Part shown: positions 7,904 through 16,630 of the stretch, one piece after another
How the letters are laid out: each line of letters begins with the position of its first letter
How positions within the stretch are numbered: position 1 is the first letter of the stretch
Assembly (NCBI RefSeq): GCF_003534205.1
Contig: NZ_CP011102.1
Coordinates: forward strand, 1,190,036 to 1,254,035
Direction: 5' to 3'
DNA length: 64,000 nucleotides
DNA from: Listeria weihenstephanensis
GTDB lineage: Bacteria; Bacillota; Bacilli; Lactobacillales; Listeriaceae
Made by a program: the position numbers and the translations under genes
Notes under the pieces: generated by a model
Told to the model about the DNA's origin: nothing
Databases searched by the model: none
The model's input: only the letters and a program-made list of their open reading frames with translations

Positions 7904-8665
7904 CTAGCGAACAGAAAAGTGGTCATGAAGCCAATGCAGTCCTAATATTTCGATTTCGTCTAGCTGATTCATAAAACTGTGATCTGCTCCGTCTAACTCT
8001 ACTAATTTTGTACCAGTAGGGAAAAGGTGGGCGGCTTTTTTTGTGATCTGCGCCAGCTCGCGCTCTAAATCGCCTTCTGTACCATGGATAACCAGAATAG
8101 GGCAGTGGACGCTTTGTAACGTGGCAGCTTGATCCATATAGTCGAAATCATCCAGCATTTGCTTATCGAGGACAATTTCGGAGCGCCAAGGATCATCTAC
8201 ATAAAATACCATACTACCGTTACATTCACATTGCGCGACTTGCTCTTTGGAAAAATCATCGACATGTTGATAGGAAATCGCGCCAGTAACAGGGCCAGTT
8301 AACACCATCGTTTCGATATCTTTGTCATAACAAGTAAGCGATAAACGGCCGCCCAAGCTATGCCCCCAGTAGGCGAACCTCTCCATGCCACGTGTATGAC
8401 TATATTCTTTTGCCGCTTTTAAATCGGTTACTTGTTTATCAAAGTGGATCGCGGTGTCATCACTTTCGCCGTAACCGCCACAGTCATAAGTCAGCACGTT
8501 ATAGCCATTTTGTTGCAGTTTTAGAGCAAATCGATCAAAGCGACCGCTGGATGATTTATTGGACAAAAAACCATGTGTCATAATGACGATGGATTTAGAA
8601 GGAGCGGCATAAAAATGACCAGCTAATGAGAGACCAGCTTCGTTTTTAAAGGTGATTCGTTCCAT
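7904..8665 (-). CDS. Alpha/beta hydrolase
   Basis: A 253-residue serine hydrolase. The oxyanion motif THGF (near residue 30), the nucleophile elbow GHSLGG (near 101), an Asp after the last strand (HGTEGD) and the catalytic His in DGADHSF form the full triad. It has no signal peptide, so it acts in the cytoplasm, likely as an esterase or acyl hydrolase. The start at 8665 is fixed by TAAAGGAGG just upstream; a longer frame to 8722 lacks a site. It is transcribed divergently from the lipid kinase gene. Confidence 0.85.
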   Translation of the reverse strand: MERITFKNEAGLSLAGHFYAAPSKSIVIMTHGFLSNKSSSGRFDRFALKLQQNGYNVLTYDCGGYGESDDTAIHFDKQVTDLKAAKEYSHTRGMERFAYWGHSLGGRLSLTCYDKDIETMVLTGPVTGAISYQHVDDFSKEQVAQCECNGSMVFYVDDPWRSEIVLDKQMLDDFDYMDQAATLQSVHCPILVIHGTEGDLERELAQITKKAAHLFPTGTKLVELDGADHSFMNQLDEIEILGLHWLHDHFSVR

Positions 8666-8832
8666 CTTTATTCCTCCTTTACTATACCTTAGTAGATTAC
8701 TGTGTTTTAACTGTAACGCCAAACTTGTAATTTTTCAAGTAATAATTGCTGGAAGGATGTGTTTTCGCTGTTTTTTTTAGGTAGGAACAGGGTATAATGA
8801 GTAGGAGTCAATAATAGGGAGAGTGATACAGA

Positions 8833-9720
8833 TTGGGTAAAGCATTGTTGATTGTGAACCCTTCTTCCGGTAAGGAAAAAGGGAAAGTATACGCGGATCG
8901 GGCGCATCAGGCATTATTGAAGCGTTTCGATGAGGTGGAGGTCAAAGAAACACAAAAAGGCGGAGATGCAACGGAATTTGCAGATCATGCCGCTAAAGAG
9001 GGTTATGAAGCCGTTATCGCAATGGGCGGGGATGGTACACTGAATGAGGTCATTAATGGTTTAGCCGAGCAAGAACATCGGCCAGCATTCGGCTTTGTAC
9101 CACTGGGAACAGTCAATGATTTAGCGCGTTCCTTGGGTATTCCGTTACGACCAGACCGAGCGATTAAAGCACTTGAAACAGCGAAGAAAAGAACCATGGA
9201 TATTGGTAAAATCGGTGATACATACTTCATGAACGTTTTGGCAGCTGGGATGATTGCAGAGGCTGTGGATAAGGTGAGTGTGGAGCAGAAGACCAAATTT
9301 GGTTCTGTTGCCTATTTTGCCGAAGGGTTAAAAGCATTTACGCGTCATGAATTACTAGATTTTGAGTTGAAGTATGATGATGGAGAGTGGAGTGGTGATG
9401 CTGCGCTTGTCATTGCTAGTTTGACGAATTCTGTCGGTGGCATGGAGCAATGGGCGCCAGAAGCAGAGGTCGATGATGGACTGATTCATGTCTTTATCAT
9501 TACGAAATTAGGACTTATCGATGCTGCCAAAATTCTACCACAATTAGCACTCGGCTCACTTAAAAAAGCAGATAGCGTCATGTACTTTTCGACGACATCG
9601 CTTGAAATTGATTGTAAAGCGCCAGATGTTAAAGTAAATGTCGATGGCGATCCTGGAGATACATTCCCAATTAAAATCGAAGTATTACGCGAGCATCTAG
9701 ACGTATTAGTTCCCAAATAA
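8833..9720 (+). CDS. Diacylglycerol/lipid kinase family protein
   Basis: A 295-residue member of the DagK/YegS family, which phosphorylates diacylglycerol or related lipids at the membrane. Visible motifs are the N-terminal NPSSGKEKGK, the nucleotide-binding GGDGTLNEV (near 61-70) and PLGTVNDLARSLG; the family's C-terminal beta domain is complete. The start is TTG at 8833 with GGGAG about 10 bases before it. A TATAAT box stands at 8793-8798. DgkB recycles diacylglycerol from lipoteichoic-acid synthesis; whether this paralogue does so is not decided. Confidence 0.87.
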   Translation: MGKALLIVNPSSGKEKGKVYADRAHQALLKRFDEVEVKETQKGGDATEFADHAAKEGYEAVIAMGGDGTLNEVINGLAEQEHRPAFGFVPLGTVNDLARSLGIPLRPDRAIKALETAKKRTMDIGKIGDTYFMNVLAAGMIAEAVDKVSVEQKTKFGSVAYFAEGLKAFTRHELLDFELKYDDGEWSGDAALVIASLTNSVGGMEQWAPEAEVDDGLIHVFIITKLGLIDAAKILPQLALGSLKKADSVMYFSTTSLEIDCKAPDVKVNVDGDPGDTFPIKIEVLREHLDVLVPK

Positions 9721-9724
9721 GCCT

Positions 9725-9838
9725 AAGAAAGAGTATGGACAAACTTGAGATAAAGCAAAAATGCCTCACCCATTTTGGAGGTAAGACGAAAAGTTTTGCT
9801 TGACACAAATCGAGCGCTTGTCCGAAACTCTTTCTTTC
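9725..9838. terminator. Bidirectional terminator with nested stems
   Basis: AAGAAAGAGTATGGACAA (9725-9742) pairs with 9819-9838; inside it AAGCAAAA pairs with TTTTGCTT. It separates two convergent genes and ends in A/T tracts on both sides. Confidence 0.75.
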
Positions 9839-9843
9839 TATAT

Positions 9844-10575
9844 TCAACCTGTGAGTTCTGTTATTTTATGCAAAATAGCTTGTTCTAGCAACGGGTGATA
9901 ATGAAAAGATTCGCAGAGAACGGTTTGGCAATTCGGATATATTTTTTGAAGGTGAAGCCGTGCTTGATCGATCGCTACAACATGCGCTCCAGTAAAGAGG
10001 AAATAGGGGAGGATAAATACTTTCTCATAGCGGGGTATGATCTCTTCAAGTTTGTTGCTAAACGCAGGTTCTCCCATGATTTCACTATGAAAAACGGGAA
10101 TGTGGAGCTGCGACTCTAATAATTGAGCGACACTGTATAGGCGCTTGGCAGGTTCTTCATCACGTTCGCTGCCGAGTCCGACTAGAAGCACGGCCTCGGA
10201 ATTCGTAGTATCGATGCTCGTTTGTAAGATAATTTCCTTAGCAAGCGAAATAATTTCTGGATCAAAGCCAAAAGTTTCCGTCATTTTTATCGTTATAGTT
10301 GGATGTTTGTGTTTTAATGATTGAAGAATTTTTGGAATTTCATGTTTAATATTTGTAGCAGAAAATAAGAATACTGGGACGACAATAAGTTCATCTGCTC
10401 CAGCAATAATAGCTTTTTCACAAGCAATCTCAATCGTCGGGTAACTCATATGCAAGAATCCTAGTTCTTGAATTGTTTCGGGTCTTTTCGTTTTAATTTG
10501 ATTAATAAAAGTACGAAATTCTGCATTACCTTCAGCTAGTTGTGTGCCGTTACCGATATAAATAATTGCGCGCAA
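9844..10575 (-). CDS. SirB/CbiX family chelatase homologue lacking both catalytic histidines
   Basis: A 243-residue two-lobed protein of the sirohydrochlorin chelatase family. Both lobes align by eye with B. subtilis SirB: IYIGNGT matches the family's YVGHGS, and FSATNIKHEIP matches TAAHAKHDIP. In each case the metal-binding His is Asn (AAC codon verified for the first). The second lobe keeps GLGS and has a His in TGAHV where SirB has none. Start is TTG at 10575 with AAAGGGG upstream. It may be a non-catalytic relative, or a chelatase with a changed metal site. No sirohaem or cobalamin genes are nearby. Confidence 0.75.
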   Translation of the reverse strand: MRAIIYIGNGTQLAEGNAEFRTFINQIKTKRPETIQELGFLHMSYPTIEIACEKAIIAGADELIVVPVFLFSATNIKHEIPKILQSLKHKHPTITIKMTETFGFDPEIISLAKEIILQTSIDTTNSEAVLLVGLGSERDEEPAKRLYSVAQLLESQLHIPVFHSEIMGEPAFSNKLEEIIPRYEKVFILPYFLFTGAHVVAIDQARLHLQKIYPNCQTVLCESFHYHPLLEQAILHKITELTG

Positions 10576-10733
10576 AATGGTTAGCCCCTTTCGACGTGTT
10601 TAGTGGAGTACCGTCTTCTTATATATTAACCCGCAAAGGTGCGTAAGCCAAGCCATTTTATAAAATAAAGTTTTTAAATGTCACCAACTTGTGAACAAAT
10701 AGAATAAAACTAAAGAGATGAGAGTGATAATGT

Positions 10734-11075
10734 ATGGGTGAGACGCTCGATGTGATTTACAAAGGCTTAGCGAACTTGAAAAATGGTTTCAAACCAGTAC
10801 CAGGGAGGCTTTTTATTACCAAGGAATACTTGATTCATAAACCAAATGATTATTTTGCGGAAGAAGTGACGATACCATTTGCGGATATTACTCGTGTAGA
10901 AGGCGTCATGACTAAGATTTTAGGTCGAGATATGTTATCTAATATACTTGAAATTGAAACGAAAGAGGGGCATACATTCCAGTTCATCGTCAATAGACAG
11001 AAGAAGTGGCTTGAGATCATGGCCCAGGTACTTGCAGATCGTGGTGAAATGGAGAAATTAGTTAGCAATAAGTAG
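10734..11075 (+). CDS. Small PH/GRAM-like domain protein
   Basis: A 113-residue protein predicted to be one bacterial PH-like (GRAM) domain. Alternating beta strands, the LFITKEYLIHKP strand, IPFADITRVEG and a C-terminal helix (KKWLEIMAQVLADRGE) match that fold. No signal peptide or membrane segment is present. Such small proteins have no defined reaction; lipid or protein binding is possible. A terminator follows immediately. Confidence 0.7.
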   Translation: MGETLDVIYKGLANLKNGFKPVPGRLFITKEYLIHKPNDYFAEEVTIPFADITRVEGVMTKILGRDMLSNILEIETKEGHTFQFIVNRQKKWLEIMAQVLADRGEMEKLVSNK

Positions 11076-11080
11076 ACAGA

Positions 11081-11119
11081 AAAACAAGACGTAGCCTCTA
11101 AAACTCGTCTTGTTTTTTT
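11081..11119. terminator. Terminator between convergent genes
   Basis: AAAACAAGACG (11081-11091) pairs with CGTCTTGTTTT (11106-11116), followed by more T on the plus strand. Confidence 0.85.
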
Positions 11120-11123
11120 GTAT

Positions 11124-11996
11124 TTAAGAATGGACTTGATTAAAATTCGCGACAGCTCCAATTAAATTCGCGTCATTACCGAAGGCACAAGATACGATTT
11201 TAGGTGCAATTTTTGCGATTGTTATTTGGGCTAAAAGGCTGTCCAGTTCCGCTTGTATAGCTGGCAAGAAATCAGGACGCTCGCTTACACCACCACCGAT
11301 AACAATAACTTCTGGATCATAGACATATTGTAAATTAAAAATACCTTTCGCTAGATTCCGATACATAAATTCAATTTCTTCGATTGCAACGGTATCGTCA
11401 GCTTCTTTTAATGCAAAAGCTTCTAATCCAGTTAAACGGTCGAGCCCTTTTCGTTTTGCGATGCGAGATGCAGCATTGACCGCGGTTCCAGTATCGCTTA
11501 ACGTTTCCAGGCGATCATTCATTAACATGTAGCCAAATTCACCGCCATGAAGATGTGCACCAGCGTGGATTTTACCGTCTTTAATGACAGCACCGCCAAC
11601 TCCTGTACCAATAATCAGGAAGAGGATATCGCGATTTTCTTTAGCGACGCCAAGCCATGTTTCCGCGAGCGCAGCACAATTCGCATCATTTTCAAGTGTG
11701 CAAGGAAGTCCAAGCGTCTCTTCTAAGCGTTGTCGAAATGGGAAATGATGAATGTAGGGGATCGCACTAGCACCGCCGATAACACCGCTTTCATTATCGA
11801 CAGCACCAGGACAGCTAAAAGCAATACCAGTGAGATCATGATGTGTATACGTTTTTTTTATGATTTGTAGCTGGTTTAAGAGCGCTTCCAATGTATCTGG
11901 CGTCTGAAAGCTACTTTTTTCGAGAATCTTACCGTCTTGCTCAATTAAAGCATACTTTACTGCCGTTCCACCCATGTCAAATGCTAATAATGTCAT
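11124..11996 (-). CDS. ROK family sugar kinase
   Basis: A 290-residue ROK kinase. The phosphate loop FDMGGTAVKYAL (residues 5-16), ENDANCAALAE, the second glycine loop GTGVGGAVI and the catalytic HGGEFGYM region are present. The usual zinc motif CxCGxxGC that follows in many ROK proteins is absent, as in the subset typified by BglK-like kinases. The substrate is probably a hexose or a phospho-disaccharide, not determined. AGGAG before ATG 11996 fixes the start. No sugar transporter is adjacent. Confidence 0.85.
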   Translation of the reverse strand: MTLLAFDMGGTAVKYALIEQDGKILEKSSFQTPDTLEALLNQLQIIKKTYTHHDLTGIAFSCPGAVDNESGVIGGASAIPYIHHFPFRQRLEETLGLPCTLENDANCAALAETWLGVAKENRDILFLIIGTGVGGAVIKDGKIHAGAHLHGGEFGYMLMNDRLETLSDTGTAVNAASRIAKRKGLDRLTGLEAFALKEADDTVAIEEIEFMYRNLAKGIFNLQYVYDPEVIVIGGGVSERPDFLPAIQAELDSLLAQITIAKIAPKIVSCAFGNDANLIGAVANFNQVHS

Positions 11997-12078
11997 AAAA
12001 ATTCTAACTCCTTTTTGGTCATTTATTCTTAGCATACGTGTATCGGAATGAAAAGACAAGCCAGAACAGAAATTAAAT

Positions 12079-12107
12079 TTTACAATTATATTACGAAGTG
12101 TTACAAT
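12079..12107 (+). promoter_or_regulatory. Sigma-A type promoter of the serine hydrolase gene
   Basis: TTTACA (12079-12084) and TACAAT (12102-12107) are spaced by 17 bases and lie 35 bases before the start codon. Confidence 0.7.
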
Positions 12108-12141
12108 TGTGTCGTACTCATTCTATCAAGGAGGAAATAAG

Positions 12142-13293
12142 ATGCATGTAAGCAGAACACAGATGGCGCAAAATAAACGTAAGAAACGGCGCCTGGCAAC
12201 AATTCTAATCGTCATTGCTTGCTTTTTATTGGGGGGAGTGGGAAGTGCTTTCATTTTTATGCAGGCACACTCGAAAGTAACAGCAAATGAAATCAACATG
12301 AACGATGAATCAACGGCAAGTGTGAAAGCGAATATTATTATCGATCCTAACGCTTCACTAAAAACAAAGGTAGATCTGATTCTGAAAAAGCACCAATTTA
12401 ACGGAACGGCCTACGTAGTTCAAAATAATAAACCGATCATAAATCAAGGCTACGGCATTGCCAATAAGATGACTGGGGAAAAGAACACAAGTCAAAGTGT
12501 GTTTCTAATTGGTTCGATGCAAAAAGCAGTGGTAGCAACAGCAATTATGCAATTACAGGAAAAAGGAATGCTCAGCGTGGAGGATCCGATTGCCAAATAT
12601 TTCCCGACATTTCCCAATGGTCAGAATATCAAAATTAAGAACTTTCTTGGCCACACATCCGGACTTCCAGGACGCAAAAAAGGAAATGAAATAATAACCT
12701 CGGCGCAGATATTGGCGGAAATTGAAGCAACAGGAATTAAGAGGCAACCAGGTACGTGGGATTATCAAGATGATAACTACGCGGTGATGGGTAGGTTAGT
12801 TGAAGTACTATCAGGTCAAACGCTCGCTACCTATTTAGCAGAAAATATTTTCAAACCCGCAGGAATGCAGAAAACTGGTGTCGGTGATTCCTTCTTTACG
12901 AATCCACACATGTCTGTCAGTTATAAATTGACGGATGATACGCTTATTAAAACAAGCTTTTTGCAAGATACCTCTCAGCTCTTTGGCGCTGGGAATATGT
13001 ACATGCCGCCAAAAGACATTTACCTCTTTAATAAGGCTCTTATGGACGGTCGTTTGATCAAGCAAGCAAGTTTGACTAGGATGCTTCAAGCAGGTGCCGG
13101 GAACTATGGATTTGGCTTTTATGATCGACCCAATTTTTATATCTCGCGCGGTGTTGGTTATAATTATGAGACAATCAACAGTTTTTCAAAAGATAGGAAA
13201 GATGCTGTCATTGTGTTTTCGAATATTCGATATGAGCGAGACGATGGAGCTTTAGTAAAAGAAATTTATAATGCGATGCAGAGTGAAAAATAG
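12142..13293 (+). CDS. Membrane-anchored beta-lactamase-like serine hydrolase
   Basis: A 383-residue class C beta-lactamase/PBP4*-like protein anchored by an N-terminal membrane helix (about residues 17-39) after a basic head. The nucleophile motif SMQK (SxxK) is clear. The second motif reads YQDDNYAVMG, with Asp where YxN is usual, and the third region reads SRGVGYNYE instead of HxG. The usual roles are D-aminopeptidase, carboxypeptidase or esterase at the cell surface. The altered motifs suggest an unusual substrate. Start at 12142 is set by AAGGAGG; an earlier in-frame start lies over the promoter. Confidence 0.82.
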   Translation: MHVSRTQMAQNKRKKRRLATILIVIACFLLGGVGSAFIFMQAHSKVTANEINMNDESTASVKANIIIDPNASLKTKVDLILKKHQFNGTAYVVQNNKPIINQGYGIANKMTGEKNTSQSVFLIGSMQKAVVATAIMQLQEKGMLSVEDPIAKYFPTFPNGQNIKIKNFLGHTSGLPGRKKGNEIITSAQILAEIEATGIKRQPGTWDYQDDNYAVMGRLVEVLSGQTLATYLAENIFKPAGMQKTGVGDSFFTNPHMSVSYKLTDDTLIKTSFLQDTSQLFGAGNMYMPPKDIYLFNKALMDGRLIKQASLTRMLQAGAGNYGFGFYDRPNFYISRGVGYNYETINSFSKDRKDAVIVFSNIRYERDDGALVKEIYNAMQSEK

Positions 13294-13357
13294 ATACGAT
13301 TTACCAATTCCATGCTATAATATACGAAAGTGAAAAAACTTCAGGAGGAATTTTTTA

Positions 13358-13741
13358 GTGGAAATTAGGGTTCAGAAAAAGCTTGCAACTGGGCAAGTTA
13401 GATTTGAAAGTGATTTCGGCACGTGTGAAGGAATTTGGAATGATGACGAGCCGGAGTCGAATCACAAATATACCGTAGAAATTGAAATACCAGAGGATTT
13501 GACGGCGGCGAGGTTAGCTGAGAGCGACGAGAAGCATTGTATTTTGGAGATGACAGAAGAGGCGTCTATTCATATTGTCGGACAACTAGAAGACTATGAG
13601 GAAGATGGTTTTGCCGTTTTACGATTAGAAGACAGCATCATTTGTTTCAATACCCAATACGATGAACAGATCGAAGCGCTTCACGGGAAATTTATTGAGT
13701 TTGAAGTAGAACGGATTCATTTGAGTCGAGTAGGTATTTAA
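13358..13741 (+). CDS. Conserved hypothetical 127-aa protein
   Basis: I cannot assign a function. It is acidic, soluble, predicted mostly beta, without signal peptide. GTG 13358 is preceded by CAGGAGG, a strong site. A TATAAT sequence at 13315-13320 suggests its own promoter. By position it matches a Listeria hypothetical gene next to the UPF0266 gene. Confidence 0.65.
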   Translation: MEIRVQKKLATGQVRFESDFGTCEGIWNDDEPESNHKYTVEIEIPEDLTAARLAESDEKHCILEMTEEASIHIVGQLEDYEEDGFAVLRLEDSIICFNTQYDEQIEALHGKFIEFEVERIHLSRVGI

Positions 13742-13780
13742 AAAGAAGCGATTGGGAATGAGCCCAATCGCTTCTTTTTT
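13742..13780. terminator. Bidirectional terminator
   Basis: AAGAAGCGATTGGG (13743-13756) pairs with CCCAATCGCTTCTT (13763-13776), followed by T's. It serves two convergent genes. Confidence 0.88.
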
Positions 13781-14246
13781 AGCTTTTTTCGGTAAACACT
13801 TTCAGCATCCGCTCCAAATCTTCCTCATTTCGAGCAAAGAGTAAGAGACGTTGGCGACCAGTTTCAATAACGAGAACACCATCTTCCGACAAGTTAATGC
13901 GTTCCATCTTTTTGTATTCGAAGTAGAGTAGCGCATAGAAGAAGCCGTGTTCCTTAAAGATAACTCTGCCTTTTCGGATAAAACAAATGTAGAAGAAGAG
14001 AAGGCCCAGAATGGCTAATAAGACTGAAGTTGACGTTGGTCCATGACGTAAGAAAGCGTTTGAGATAAACAGCATCGCAATCAAACCAACGAATATGTAT
14101 CCATCCCATTTACCTCGCGAACGAAGTGGGACACTAAGAACAGTTTTGCCTTTCCAAAAATGAAGAACCACGCCATCATAAAAGGAAAATAAAAACGCGC
14201 CGACGATCATAATAATCAAGAAAATATTTGTTGCATCCATGCTCAT
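13779..14246 (-). CDS. UPF0266 (DUF986) membrane protein
   Basis: A 155-residue protein with three membrane helices (about 6-25, 50-68, 75-92) and a soluble C-terminal half ending in a short helix. Size and topology match the UPF0266/YobD family, and its place just beyond the mannose PTS matches L. monocytogenes lmo0779. No reaction is known. The same neighbourhood of the mannose PTS is, as I recall, kept in other bacteria with this family, hinting at a link to sugar uptake. Confidence 0.75.
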   Translation of the reverse strand: MSMDATNIFLIIMIVGAFLFSFYDGVVLHFWKGKTVLSVPLRSRGKWDGYIFVGLIAMLFISNAFLRHGPTSTSVLLAILGLLFFYICFIRKGRVIFKEHGFFYALLYFEYKKMERINLSEDGVLVIETGRQRLLLFARNEEDLERMLKVFTEKS

Positions 14247-14337
14247 TTTTTACACCTGCATTCATTAAATTTACACTTCATTGTACCATTATCTACTTAA
14301 AAAAGGAACCGAATCACATCGCTCGTTTGCTGAATGA

Positions 14338-14351
14338 AAGAAAGCGCTTAT
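14338..14351. promoter_or_regulatory. Weak CcpA-site-like sequence
   Basis: The core GAAAGCGCTTA matches the centre of the catabolite-responsive element, but three outer bases differ from the consensus. It lies 30 bases upstream of the -35 box of the next operon. Confidence 0.3.
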
Positions 14352-14380
14352 TATTTTATCTGATAAATAAAAAATAAAGA

Positions 14381-14409
14381 TTGTGAAATATCCAATTAGC
14401 TATTATAAT
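14381..14409 (+). promoter_or_regulatory. Sigma-A type promoter of the two-gene exported-protein operon
   Basis: TTGTGA (14381-14386) and TATAAT (14404-14409), 17 bases apart, precede the lipoprotein gene by 50 bases. Confidence 0.7.
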
Positions 14410-14458
14410 TAGGATTCAAGCCAATTTTAAACAGCTGAGAAAAGGGAGGAAACAATTT

Positions 14459-15058
14459 ATGAAAAGGCTATCAATTTTAGTCATCGCGCTTAGTTTAGTA
14501 GTTGTGACAGCGTGTTCCAATGAAGCAACTTCGGACAAGGTAACCGAGAAAAAGAAAACGGTAAAAGTGGAGAGTATGAGAATCGTAAAAAGTACGCAAG
14601 GAACCTGGTCGCTTGAAATTCCTTCGAGTTGGAAAGAGGACAAGGACTTACTCACAGATGATACAGAGCTTGCAGTAAGTCGGGATGATGATAATGTTTC
14701 TATTACTGGTTTAACGGAAATGAAATCAGAACTAAAAGATTATGAGGGCGGGATCAGCTTAGCATCGTACCAAAAAATCGTAGAAGAATTTCCAGAAGAC
14801 TATGGTGTTGACAAACTTCCTGCATTCAAAGATATAAAGGTGAATAATTATCCGGCAAAATTAAGTGAGTTTGAGACAAAAGAATCGGGATTTACCTACT
14901 TAAACCGTTTATACCTCATTGAAATGGGCGACTTTTATTTACAAGTTTTAGAATATGGTCCGAAATCAAAAATGGAAAAATATAATAATGAAGCGAATAA
15001 AGTGATGGATTCGATTCGAGAAACACCGAAAAGCGCGGAGAGAGAGAAAACGATATAA
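14459..15058 (+). CDS. Lipoprotein of unknown function (PsbP-like fold possible)
   Basis: A 199-residue lipoprotein: signal peptide and lipobox VTAC with Cys19. The mature part starts with a Lys-rich linker; from about residue 45 the pattern SLEIPSSWKED followed by strands and an NYPAKLSEFE segment recalls the PsbP-like fold common in Gram-positive surface lipoproteins. No catalytic motif is visible. AGGGAGG stands before the ATG. The next gene begins 15 bases after the stop, so the two form an operon. Confidence 0.7.
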   Translation: MKRLSILVIALSLVVVTACSNEATSDKVTEKKKTVKVESMRIVKSTQGTWSLEIPSSWKEDKDLLTDDTELAVSRDDDNVSITGLTEMKSELKDYEGGISLASYQKIVEEFPEDYGVDKLPAFKDIKVNNYPAKLSEFETKESGFTYLNRLYLIEMGDFYLQVLEYGPKSKMEKYNNEANKVMDSIRETPKSAEREKTI

Positions 15059-15073
15059 AAAGGGGAGCGTATT

Positions 15074-15694
15074 ATGAAAAAGAAATTAATAGTTGTAGCG
15101 GCACTGATTATCGTGATCGCTGGTGTGTTACTGTACTTAAACCACATGAATTATTGGCCGTTCCAAGATGAAAAAGCAGCTGGCATTCCAGATGGTGAGA
15201 TTAAAAGTGTAGATACGACGTCGAAAAAGGATGAATTATCATTGCTATTAGCTGCGAATGGTGAGATAGCGTACAATGTAAAAGCGAAGAGTATGAGTGT
15301 TTATTTTGATGTATATGATCGAGACAAGCGTGTGCGTCATGATATTGTAACAGAAGGAATGAGTGAAGAAAACACGCAGATGAGTGAAAGTCTTATTTGG
15401 GGGATTCCGGGCTTTGATGTTTTTAATGCTACTGAAATTCGACTAGTAATGAGCCATGGTAGTAGCTCTTCCCAAATCGCATATGCTATTCCTAAAGGTG
15501 TTTTTGTGGATGGGGAGAGTCGTAGTGCAGGAACACACCAATTCGAGGATGGAAAAATAGAAAAAGGGAAAGAATATGTACTAGAATCTTGGAGTATTAG
15601 CAAAAAAGAGGGTGGCATAAGTTCAAGTGTTTTCTCAAAAGACTCACTAAAAGACAAAGATAGAACCGTTATCCTATACGTCATTTTCAAATAA
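15074..15694 (+). CDS. Exported, membrane-anchored protein of unknown function
   Basis: A 206-residue protein with one N-terminal hydrophobic helix (about residues 5-24) and no lipobox, so probably a signal anchor. The remainder is predicted beta-rich and extracellular. No family is recognised. It is cotranscribed with the lipoprotein gene upstream and ends at a strong terminator shared with the PTS operon. Confidence 0.65.
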   Translation: MKKKLIVVAALIIVIAGVLLYLNHMNYWPFQDEKAAGIPDGEIKSVDTTSKKDELSLLLAANGEIAYNVKAKSMSVYFDVYDRDKRVRHDIVTEGMSEENTQMSESLIWGIPGFDVFNATEIRLVMSHGSSSSQIAYAIPKGVFVDGESRSAGTHQFEDGKIEKGKEYVLESWSISKKEGGISSSVFSKDSLKDKDRTVILYVIFK

Positions 15695-15740
15695 AAAAAT
15701 AGGATTCCCCGTTATCGAAAAAACGGAGAATCCTATTTTT
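15693..15740. terminator. Bidirectional terminator
   Basis: AAAAATAGGATTCCCCGTT (from 15694) pairs with AACGGAGAATCCTATTTTT (15722-15740). It closes both the exported-protein operon (+) and the PTS operon (-). Confidence 0.88.
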
Positions 15741-15749
15741 ATGTCTCAA

Positions 15750-16610
15750 TCATGAACCCGGAACAGCGAAGATTCCAAGTACATAACCAACGATACCTAG
15801 ACCGAATAGCATGAAGATGATCCATAGCGCGTTGATTTTTTTCTTTAGAAGCCACATACAAGCGAATGTTAGTCCTAATGCAAGGATACCAGGCATTAAG
15901 CTATCTAGAATATCTTGTACAGTAGTAACGGTTTTCTTACCTTCTTGGTTCGTTGTAGTAGAGACAACAACTGGAATATCAATATTCGTCCATTTGTTTA
16001 CGAGTCCACCCATTACGAACAGCCCAAGGATTGAGGCACCTTCTGTTAGTTTCTGGATAACACCACCGGCCATATCAGAAACAACGTCAGTCCCTTTGCG
16101 ATAACCATAGAAAACACCCCAATAACGGAAGCCAAGACGAACAGCGTTAAAGAGTACGAAGAATAGAAGTGGTCCAAAGATACTACCAGTTGATGCGAAT
16201 GAAGCACCAAGCGCGGCAAATACTGGACGAATCGTTCCCCAGAAAATCGGGTCCCCAACACCGGCAAGTGGTCCCATGAGACCTACTTTAATACCATTGA
16301 TGGCTGCTTGATCGATTGGTGCGCCATTTGCTTTTTGTTCCTCCATCGCAGCGGTTACCCCTAAAATTGGAGCTCCCATATAAGGATGTGTATTGAAAAA
16401 TTCAAGATGGCGTTTAATTGCTTCTGTGCGTTCTTCGCCTTCATATAAGCGATTGATGATTGGGACAACGGTAAAACAGAATCCCAAAGCTTGCATACGT
16501 TCAAAGTTCCATGAACCTTGGAATAGGTTGGAACGAATAAATACAGACATTAAATCACGTTTTGTTAGCTTTTTTTCGCCAACGGTTACTTTTGCTGTTT
16601 CGCTACTCAT
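15750..16610 (-). CDS. mpoD: PTS mannose/fructose/sorbose family IID component
   Basis: A 286-residue membrane subunit of a mannose-type phosphotransferase system; IIC and IID together form the sugar channel. The IID signature GPLAGVGDPIFWGTIRP (near 130) and the conserved N-terminal block RSNLFQGSWNFERMQ are present, with membrane helices at the C-terminal end. It is the last gene of the operon IIA-IIB-IIC-IID. By gene order it matches lmo0781 (mpoD). AGGGAGG precedes ATG 16610. Confidence 0.93.
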   Translation of the reverse strand: MSSETAKVTVGEKKLTKRDLMSVFIRSNLFQGSWNFERMQALGFCFTVVPIINRLYEGEERTEAIKRHLEFFNTHPYMGAPILGVTAAMEEQKANGAPIDQAAINGIKVGLMGPLAGVGDPIFWGTIRPVFAALGASFASTGSIFGPLLFFVLFNAVRLGFRYWGVFYGYRKGTDVVSDMAGGVIQKLTEGASILGLFVMGGLVNKWTNIDIPVVVSTTTNQEGKKTVTTVQDILDSLMPGILALGLTFACMWLLKKKINALWIIFMLFGLGIVGYVLGIFAVPGS

Positions 16611-16630
16611 AATTTGGTTACCTCCCTTTT

